DNA of 64,000 bases from positions 18,019,940 through 18,083,939 of the forward strand of contig OY997652.1 in assembly GCA_963921795.1 (NCBI GenBank), given 5' to 3'. Position numbers and translations under genes: made by a program. Source of the DNA: Nannobrachium achirus (lineage: Eukaryota; Chordata; Actinopteri; Myctophiformes; Myctophidae). Position 1 is the stretch's first letter; every line of letters starts with the position of its first letter. Below the pieces are notes generated by a model, which was not told where the DNA came from, ran no database searches, and saw nothing but the letters and a program-made list of their open reading frames with translations. Below are positions 56,198-64,000 of the stretch, in pieces.

Positions 56198-56553
56198 ATG
56201 TCACAGGGGGTTGTGTCGTTGTGTGCTATGAAAAGCAGTCCCCTCAAATTCCTAGTACAGCAACTCGAAATGAAATGTTCCACCGTGTAGCAACCTATCA
56301 TTACAAAGCAAATTATGTAAATGTTGTTAGAAATAAAAAGGTTAGTTAAAACCTTTTTATCCACATGTTCCACATTATGTCACAGGGGGTTGTGTCGTGT
56401 GCTTTGAAAAGCAGTCCCCTCAAATTCCTAGTACGGCAACTCGAAATGAAATGTTCCACCGTAGTAGCAACCTATCATTACAAAGCAAATTATGGAAATG
56501 TTGTTAGAAATAAAAAGGTTAGTTAAACCATTTTTTATCCACATGTTCCACAT
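56198..56553 (+). repeat. ~178-bp tandem duplication
   Basis: Two copies beginning ATGTCACAGGGGGTTGTGTC (56198, 56377), over 95% alike by eye, differing by small indels. Recent by its low divergence. Confidence 0.92.
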
Positions 56554-56728
56554 TTTGGTAAAGGTTAATTACTTTTGTCACTAAATCTACAAAGCTCTCA
56601 CAGAAATCTACTTCCCTGTGAGAGCAGGCTGAACCGAGTGAGGTGTTTCACCGGGAGGACGTAACGCATGCAGAGGAACCCGCTACTCCTCTCAGTTCTG
56701 CACCCAGCTAAACGGGCGTCCCGACCAA

Positions 56729-57657
56729 TAGTAAGGGGATTTTATAAGATATTTGACCAATCTGCGAAGTAAATCGTTACCAAGACATTTCTTCACCAAT
56801 GTGTTTCTAAAGGTGTGTAATAATATGTACTAAAAGGTTGAAATTCAACTCCCGGGGGAAACCTCTTAAAAAAATCAAACCTCGGTTCGAAGTGGAGCGG
56901 TGAATTTGAGCAGCTGTACCCTATGTGAGTGAGTGAGTGAGTGAGTGAGTGAGTGAGTAAACTGTGCCTGTGAGTGAGTGGTGAGTGTGCCTGGCCTGCA
57001 CAAAACAGCGCCCCTCCTTTAACTAGTGTGTTGTGTGTGGCCACTCAAGGTATTGCCAGGCTACGGACACGGCCAGCCACCCAGCCAGCCACCCACCCAC
57101 ATACCCACGGACATACCTGTCTATTGGGAGCGCTTTCACCGCTCCAAAAACTGATTTGTGTTTGTGTCCCATTAATTTACTATACAGGAAAAAATACACA
57201 AAATAAATCTGCTTTAAGTAGCATGTGAGGGGTCAAACTAGGGGTTTTTCATGATGCTGAATCCATTGCAAGCATTTGTTTTGCACGAAAAACATTCTTT
57301 GGGCTAAAATCGGACCCACAAAACGATGGTTTAGTGATGAATCATCACTTTTCACCGTTTTGGGGGGCCATTTGTAGCCAACGGAATGTTTTTCGTGCAA
57401 AACAAATGCTTGCAATGGATTGAAAAACCCCTAGTTTGACCCCTCACATGTTACTTAAAGCAGATTTATTTTTTGTATTTTCTTCCTGTATAGTAAAGTT
57501 AATGGGACACAAACATGAATCATTTTTTATGAGGTTTCCCCCGGGAGTGGAATTTCAACCTTTTAGTACATAATATTAAACACCTTTAGAAACACATTGG
57601 TGAAGAAATTTCTTGGTAACGATTTACTTCGCAGATTTTCTTATGTTCCCCTTACTA
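56729..57657. mobile_element. Foldback element with nested palindrome
   Basis: Outer arms pair 56729-56872 with 57533-57657 (TAGTAAGGGGA start, CTGCGAAGTAAATCGTTACC, CTAAAAGGTTGAAAT). A second palindrome 57148-57520 is centred near 57335 (TTTTTCGTGCAAAACAAATG and complement). A (GTGA)n tract (56924-56958) and CCAGCCACC repeats lie only in the left arm. A diverged relative of the inner part is near 60270-60350. Confidence 0.8.
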
Positions 57658-57783
57658 CAACCTGTAGGAGTTGCCAGGCAGCAACCTCCCTGGCCCTGCC
57701 TGACCTGCAAATTGTGAACACCCAGGCAGGGCGGATGCCGGTGGAGAATTTTAGGCCTAGAATTATTGAATGCTTTAACCAGT

Positions 57784-58022
57784 GAAAAATAGCAGATATA
57801 CAAGCTCGGTGCCGCGCTGCGAGCTTGTAGATCTGCTATTTTTGAAAAAGTCGTGAAAATGTGTGCAAATCTTTGAACATATGTATTTTTAAAGCGAACG
57901 TTTGTATTCTCACATTTTGCTTCTGGGGGGGTCCCTGGAACTAGATATTTTGAGATGGGGGTCCGTGGCCAAATACATATCATTTTGGGGGTCCTTCACA
58001 TGAAAAGGTTTGAGAACCACTG
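57784..58022. repeat. Hairpin-family element (copy 7)
   Basis: Hairpin 57784-57844 with one inner arm deleted, then the conserved body and end TTTGAGAACCACTG. Confidence 0.85.
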
Positions 58023-58174
58023 ACATAGTAGTCTCTCTAGAACAGACTAACTGAGCTCCATTTAAGTGAAAAGGACCTTTTCTTTGACGATGGCTGGCCA
58101 GATTGCTGACATATAGAAAAGGGATTCAAAAGACACTTATAGAATCAGGTCAAATTCTAATTTTCATGATTTAA

Positions 58175-58248
58175 AAAAAATAGCAGATCTACAAGCTCGC
58201 AGCGCGGCACTCGGTGCCGCGCTGCGAGCTTGTATATCTGCTATTTTT
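58175..58248. repeat. Hairpin-family unit (copy 8, near perfect)
   Basis: 35-bp arms AAAAATAGCAGATCTACAAG + CTCGCAGCGCGGCAC, 3-base loop, complement with one mismatch. Confidence 0.92.
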
Positions 58249-58546
58249 CAATAGTTAAAGCATAAAATAATAATACACTATAATGTGTACCACGTTCTAA
58301 ATGGGTTAAGCTTCTTGTTTCTGCAATGGTGGGCAGCAGTTTTATCCTGGCTGCGATACCCAGACACTCTCTTCTTCTCTTCTGTTCTCACTTCTCAGCT
58401 ATAGTCTTGTCAGACAATCGGAGATCTCTGCCTAGCCCTAGATGCTAGAACAGCAGTGAAACCAAACATATGCCCACTGCTTTGGAAACCAATCAGTCAC
58501 CGTAGGGGGCATGGTGGTGCAGTCGGTAGCGCTGTCGCCTCCCAGC

Positions 58547-59041
58547 TAGGGCATTCACCAAATATTCGAATATCAAAGTCACTATTCGACGTTGTTCACT
58601 CAAGTCGAATATTCGCTTTTTTTTTTCTTTAAAAAAAATATAGTTTATAAAGCTTGGCGAGATAGGAAGTCATAAGAATGAGTTGTCAATGCCCCTGGTG
58701 GATGAATTTGTTAATGCTCTACCAGGGGTTCTCAAACCTTTTTAGGCAGTGACCCCCAAAATAAACATATTTGAACTGGGGACCCCACCCTGACAAGCAC
58801 TTGGATTGTAGGTAGATTGTAGGTATTACATTTAATGTGACTCGGTTCCACAGATAAATATTGTGAAAATAGCAGATCTACATGCTCACAACGCCTCGCA
58901 ACGTGAGGCGTTGTGAGCATGTAGATCGGCTATTTTCTTATTATTTGACAGTTTGACCAGTCCTGCCGAATACTCGACTATTCAAATACTTTGAGGTTGA
59001 ATAATTCGATAATAATTCGAATACTATTCGTGAATGCCCTA
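58547..59041. mobile_element. hAT-like element with perfect 8-bp TSD, nested in SINE
   Basis: TAGGGCATTCAC start and GTGAATGCCCTA end, subterminal ATTCGAATA motifs, flanked by CTCCCAGC on both sides (58539-58546, 59042-59049). 495 bp, no transposase. It contains a hairpin-family element. Confidence 0.93.
58723..58936. repeat. Hairpin-family element (copy 9), nested in hAT-like element
   Basis: CAGGGGTTCTCAAACC end, then body, then hairpin 58865-58936 with ACATGCTC in one arm and GAGCATGT in the other, where other copies have ACAAGCTC/GAGCTTGT. Confidence 0.88.
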
Positions 59042-59230
59042 CTCCCAGCTAGAAGGCTGGGGGCATGTTCTCTCCTCCGTGTCATCAGTGCCCATACCCT
59101 AGGTGGGGTTGGCAAAATGGCCTTTCTGTGTGGAGTAACTGGAGTTTGCATGTTCTCCCCATATCTGATAGGGTAGGTACCCTTTCAAAAAACATGCAGT
59201 AATCCTGGTCTCTATACCACCTCCCCCTGG

Positions 59231-60373
59231 TCAGCTGGGGCGCCTGATGGAGGGAAAATAACTGGTTGGAATAACATGTTCCTTCTACTCGCTACGTCCT
59301 ACCAGCAAAACTCCCCGCTGTCAGGTGATAAGAAGCAACCTGCTCACTTCTCATGCAGTGAAGGAAGCATGAGCTCAGTTCGGGGCTCTCCCCAGGTTGG
59401 CAGAGGGAGAGCAGAGCCCAGGATTACAGCTTAGGCAATTGGCACTGGGTGAAAAATGTTTTTTTTTTTTTTCTAAATCGTGGGATAAAACAATAATAAT
59501 AATAATCATGTCACCATTCCAATATTAGCGTACATAAACTATTAGTTGAATGGGGTTCCCCAGGGGTCTATAGGTGCCCCTCAAGGCCCTCCTTTTTTCC
59601 TTCCACGCTAAATCTCTTTGCCGACGATAGCAGATCTACAAGCTCACAACTAGTCACGTCACGTCGTGTTGTTGTAAGCTTGTAGCTCTGCTGTTTTTCC
59701 AGACTTTAGGGATGCTATAGGGTTCATTAGTGCTCTCTAATTGTTTCCACCCAGTTTGAGAAATGAAAGCATTGAAGCGTTTAGAGACTGACAAGTCTAA
59801 CTCTCACTCAGCAGTCAGAGTACACTGGGTAGTGAAGAATTATACTATGGTTAATTCATAATTCCTCGCTTGACACATTCGTTTGAGAAAAAGGTTACAA
59901 ATTACGGGCTTCATGAGACCACGAAATCCATACATTGTCAGAGGAGCTGAGTAGCCAGCTCTACCTGTGAGAGCACTGACAGAGGTAGAATATTCAGATG
60001 TGTGATAATATAAACCCAATACTAAGTGCTGTAATCATTAATGATTTATGTGTTCGATTTCCCTACAAATATTCATACATACAGACAATTCAGGTCATAT
60101 AGTCGGGGGCGTTAGGGAGATAACATGGCCATTTCGCGCTATATTAGTCTAAAAGCGCCACATTTTGCACAGATGTAGCCCAGGGCATGCTCTAATGATT
60201 TGGCTAGGGCACCCGAGTCGGCGACCTTCGGGGTCGCCACAGCGGCCAAATCAAGTTGGGCTCCCATCGACTTTCTATACAGGTGGTAAATACCCAGAAA
60301 AACATTTTGTTTTCTGGTTATTTAAGTAGGATGTGAGGGGTCTAACTAGGTAAAATAAAGGTGTAATGTGTTT
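59231..60373. other. Non-coding with hairpin unit and palindrome
   Basis: Holds a hairpin-family unit at 59627-59697. CGACCTTCGGGGTCGCC lies at 60222-60238, and 60270-60350 resembles the inner part of 57148-57250. No gene. Confidence 0.5.
59627..59697. repeat. Hairpin-family unit (copy 10)
   Basis: ATAGCAGATCTACAAGCTCA with TTGTAAGCTTGTAGCTCTGC; the apex is partly mismatched. Confidence 0.75.
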
Positions 60374-60560
<187 letters not shown>

Positions 60561-60845
60561 TGTTGGGGGGAGGGGAGGGGTGGTCAGAAGCAATCAGCAG
60601 CTGCAAAACTGACAGCAGGTAAACAACAGCAGCAGCTAGAGAATGTGACATTAGCATTTAAATAGACCTCCCTATTACTGTCACAGAACTGAACTTGCTC
60701 CCCTCCTCACTCCTCCTCGTTTTAAGCTAAGCTATAGGTTAACAAGCTTATCGTCCAACATTTGAAATGTGTGTGCCTCACTATCATTTATGATTAGTAT
60801 TGATGCGATTATAATAAGTTTGTACAATTTATAATCAATAAAAAC

Positions 60846-61454
60846 TAGAGATGTGCCGATTGATCGGTGAGTGATTGCGATGGGCCAATAATGCCTCTAT
60901 CGGCTTTGCCGATCCACAAGCTAGATAAGCTATTTTCACAATATTTATCTTTGGGACTGAATGTAACTTAAGCTTATCATAGATCATATATATACCTATT
61001 TCCTCCCGCAAGGGAAATTCTGTATTTTCAGCTCAACCCAGCTGACTCGCTGCCCACAAGGAGTGCGTGAGCAGTTAGGGGTTAAGAGTCTTGCTCAGGG
61101 ACACACAGTCTTGCTCAGGGACACACATCGACACAGCTACCCTGGCCTGGAATCGAACCTGGGACAACCAGGGGCTCTGGTTCCCCAGGTGGGCTACCCG
61201 CAAGCTTCAACTCCTACAAGTTGAATTGGATACTAAAGGACCTCAGCCTGCAATCTCCAAATGTTTATACTGTACTTAATATACAATATCAATGTTTATA
61301 AAAAATATTAATTAAATATATAATTCTGCTACAGTAACACAATGAATAGAATAATTTATGGATTTGACGCTGTGATCGGGAATATCGGTATCGGCAGATA
61401 CTGATTCCAGTTGATCGGTGATCGGTATTGGCCCCAAAAATCAGAGCATCTCTA
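60846..61454. mobile_element. hAT-like element with nested SINE
   Basis: TAGAGATGTGCCGATTGATC start and GAGCATCTCTA end, subterminal ATCGG repeats. Flanks ATAAAAAC and ATAAAAAA agree at 7 of 8 bases. A minus-strand SINE lies inside. Confidence 0.8.
61010..61203 (-). mobile_element. tRNA-derived SINE (minus strand)
   Basis: Read on the minus strand: TAGCCCACCTGG (A-box-like) then GGTTCGATTCC (perfect B box), followed by TGTGTCCCTGAGCAAGACT, present twice in tandem (21-bp duplication). Nested in the hAT-like element. Confidence 0.8.
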
Positions 61455-61670
61455 ATAAAAAAAAAAACATCTGGGTGAGTTAGTCCCCATGCTTCCTTCC
61501 CATCTCTCATTGGCAGTAGATAAATACAATGTATCTTTCCGTATGGTTGGCTCTTGAAATTCTTAAAGTTAAAACTTTTAATCACTTGCCCTTAGATGTA
61601 ATTAATAAATCAAAATCAGTGTAGGCCTACAGACTGACATACACTGTGCACGTAGATGCTCGCACTCGCG

Positions 61671-61674
61671 TGCA

Positions 61675-61739
<65 letters not shown>

Positions 61740-61764
61740 GCACACACGCACACACACACACACA
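61671..61764. repeat. (CACG)n then (CA)n microsatellite
   Basis: Five CACG units, then CA with two CG interruptions. Confidence 0.95.
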
Positions 61765-62363
61765 AAATATTTGAAATAGCATAATGTAACCCTCTGCTGA
61801 CATAGTGTTGAGATAACCTAGATAAGACTAGAATCTGTCTTTTCTGCATTGGGACATTTTATAACTGTTAAAATGGCGCCACTCTGTGGCATGGTGTAAT
61901 ACTACACCGAGGTAACATAAAGAACTGTGTTGTAGCATTCAGGAGGACATTCCTGAACTTTTCATGTATTATTCTCATAATAATGGATAAGTAAAATGAT
62001 CTGTGTTCATGAATCAAAAAGGCTATGAAAATGGTAAACGTTAACTTCAGTAACCTGAGCATAGGTCTTTATAATGTATGAATGCTGTAATTCTGTCTCT
62101 CTTGCCAGTGAAGCTGAGAGGTAACTGTAAGATTAATATTTGTATGTATAGTCATCAGAATATTGAGACTCATTTATGAATGGCATTTGAATACACTCGC
62201 CAATGACTTAGTTAGAATTTAAGGTGGCCCTCACTAAACAGAGCCTATTGCTTAATGGAGCGACTTTACTGAAAAATATGCAGGAAAAGGTGGACTACAC
62301 AATAGGTATGCTGGTGATACTAGATACATAGATTATTTCACCCGATTCTGAATCCTTTTAATT
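61765..62363. other. Non-coding, nothing recognised
   Basis: No supported feature. Confidence 0.5.
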
Positions 62364-62612
62364 CAGTGGTTCTCAAACCTTTTCATGTCAAGGACCTCCA
62401 AAATGACATGTATTTGGCTGCGGACCCCCATCTTAAAATATGTTGTTCCAGGGACCCCCCAGAAGCAAATATTTGAGTTACAAATGTTCGCTTTTAAAAA
62501 GATATATTCAAAAGATTTGCCAAAAAAAATTTTTTTTCTTTTTTTTTCAAAAAAGATTTTTCAAAAATAGCAGATCTACAAGATCGCTGTGAGCTTGTAT
62601 ATCTGCTATTTT
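62364..62612. repeat. Hairpin-family element (copy 11, complete)
   Basis: CAGTGGTTCTCAAACCTTTT start, GGACCTCCAAAATGACATG, GCGGACCCCCATC, GGGACCCCCCAGAAGC, and a terminal hairpin 62563-62612 with a shortened apex. It is the reverse orientation of copies 3 and 7 and shows the full layout. Confidence 0.85.
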
Positions 62613-63292
62613 CCAACAGTTAAAGCATAAAATAATGGTTAAAGTGGTTCCAGGTCTTAATGGGTTTTTAAAAAAAACATGCAAATGAGGCAGACAAAAT
62701 CCACAGGACAAATACAAAATTAATTGATGGTGGAGACTTGTAGACGTGCAGGACACGCGTGGGACAGACACACATCAGGGTGACATGTACAGGCCAGGGG
62801 AGAAAACCACCAGAGGACACCGGGGAGACGGGAACACATGTGACCGACACAGTCATGACACTCTTTGGGCCCAAGTATTGATGTTGTTCCAAGGATGACA
62901 TGACATTGTCTCAATCTGAGGTTTAATGCGCCGACCCAAGGTCAGACACCAGACTGAGTAAACACTGGTGCAAAGACATATCGTTGCTGTCAAGCGAAAA
63001 CCTTATATGTCCAAAACCATTTTTCTGAGAATGGAAATAAATAACCTAATGGCTTCCAATGGATCCAATGTTAGCAGTCAGTTAGTCACTCTTGTTAATC
63101 TTTATCACTGGTTAGATGTTTATAAATCTCACAGACAGACGTACTGTAACCTCTTCCAACCTGGCATCCCTATTTTGGCAATGTCATTATCCTATATTAA
63201 AATTGCCTGATGGGTGGGTCAGTGGGTGCTTCGGTGGACCACCGCAGCCCTTGGGGTGGTTCATGGATATGATATGGAGTAAATATCCCTGC
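62613..63292. other. Non-coding, nothing recognised
   Basis: AAAGCATAAAATAATGGTTA just after the hairpin is shared with the sequence after copy 8, so the family may extend ~60 bp further. Otherwise nothing. Confidence 0.45.
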
Positions 63293-63358
63293 CAAATGCA
63301 CATAATGAATAGCCCCCTTCAAATGCACATAATTAATAGCCCCCTTCAAATGCACATA
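63293..63358 (+). repeat. 27-bp tandem repeat, ~2.5 units
   Basis: CAAATGCACATAATGAATAG plus CCCCCTT units. Confidence 0.9.
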
Positions 63359-64000
63359 CAGTATATGGAGGCAGATGCACATAATATGGAGAACATGCAC
63401 TGTATAAAATAAAACATGAATTAATTTATAATTTTCAAAATAAATATCTGAGGTTGTCAGATCTCATCTAACATTTGTAAATAATATTAAACTATTTACT
63501 ATTATATAAATGCTAGCTCCAGGCATCCAGCAAACATGCTAGACTTGAAAAAAATATAAATATTGTTTAAAATAAAAATAAAAATAAAACAAATGGAACG
63601 GAATGAAAAAACAAACAGAAAAAAAAAACATCACAGATGGCAACTAACTCAGAGTAACAGCCAGTGGTGTGTTCGAGCCTTTTTTTTTTTTTTTTTTTTT
63701 GAGGGCATACTATAATCTATGATCCACGGCTATTTGTGTGGCCAGGGCATACGCCAGTGCATAATGCCTATCAAATACGCTACTTTGAAAGGTTCACGAG
63801 GGCAGACGCCACTGGTAACAGCCAAGGCTGACTCGAAAACATAAACCGAGGTATAAACACACATCGTTATAGCCCAGATTAAGACCATGAGAGGTGGAGA
63901 TTAAGGCCAGTGTGATTCCTTTAAAGCTGAAATGGAGGTCTTCAAAAGCAACACAGAGGGTGACGGCAACAGCAGGACGATATCCCCGACATAAAGGCCT
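63359..64000. other. Non-coding; T21 run at 63680-63700
   Basis: No gene or element recognised to the end of the window. Confidence 0.5.

Larger units (their letters stand above)
58504..59230 (+). mobile_element. tRNA-derived SINE-like repeat interrupted by a hAT-like element
   Basis: GGGGGCATGGTGGTGCAGTC, GGTAGCGCTGTCGCC (58505-58540) and, after the insertion, TTTCTGTGTGGAGTAAC with GTTTGCATGTTCTCCCC (59120-59160) are the head and body of a very common teleost repeat with a tRNA-like head. Confidence 0.75.

Overview
The window looks like a piece of a ray-finned (teleost) fish nuclear genome. The evidence is one SERCA-type calcium pump gene of clear vertebrate type, many very long (TG/CA)n microsatellites, and dense teleost-style transposon debris: hAT-like and Kolobok-like miniature elements, tRNA-derived SINEs and 3' ends of non-LTR retrotransposons. 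There are no bacterial features. I cannot name the species from the sequence alone.

The only intact protein gene is on the minus strand at 37037-40135: an uninterrupted 1032-codon P-type Ca2+-ATPase, closest by eye to SERCA2 and carrying the 11th-transmembrane tail of the SERCA2b isoform. Vertebrate SERCA genes normally have many introns, so this looks like a retrogene or a cDNA-mediated intron-loss allele. All catalytic and Ca2+-binding residues are present. The phospholamban-contact hexapeptide is replaced and the luminal tail is shortened. CCAAT, CRE-like, E-box and TATA motifs about 480-540 bp upstream, a CArG box further down and an AATAAA downstream of the stop make expression plausible but do not prove it.

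Layout. 1-8.9 kb: a large imperfect inverted repeat (about 1090-8490), whose arms both carry a ~359-bp satellite and a 23-bp minisatellite; it includes relics of one retroelement family and several small transposons. 9-30 kb: mostly non-coding sequence with palindromic TTAA-type elements, hAT-like elements, LINE 3' ends, a SINE, microsatellites and a 0.5-kb palindrome built from TAGACGTCTA motifs. 31-36 kb: the least repetitive part, with candidate conserved non-coding blocks; one is duplicated from 11.9 kb. 37-40.7 kb: the SERCA gene and its promoter region. 41-64 kb: nested transposons, including hAT-like elements with perfect 8-bp target duplications, a THAP-remnant Kolobok-like element, and most copies of a dispersed ~70-bp perfect-hairpin family. 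A 300-bp open block with splice-site-like borders at 46.2-46.5 kb may be an exon.

Because there is one gene, no pathway can be reconstructed from neighbours. The main points are the intronless, regulator-site-altered SERCA and the unusual number of self-complementary repeats at every scale.
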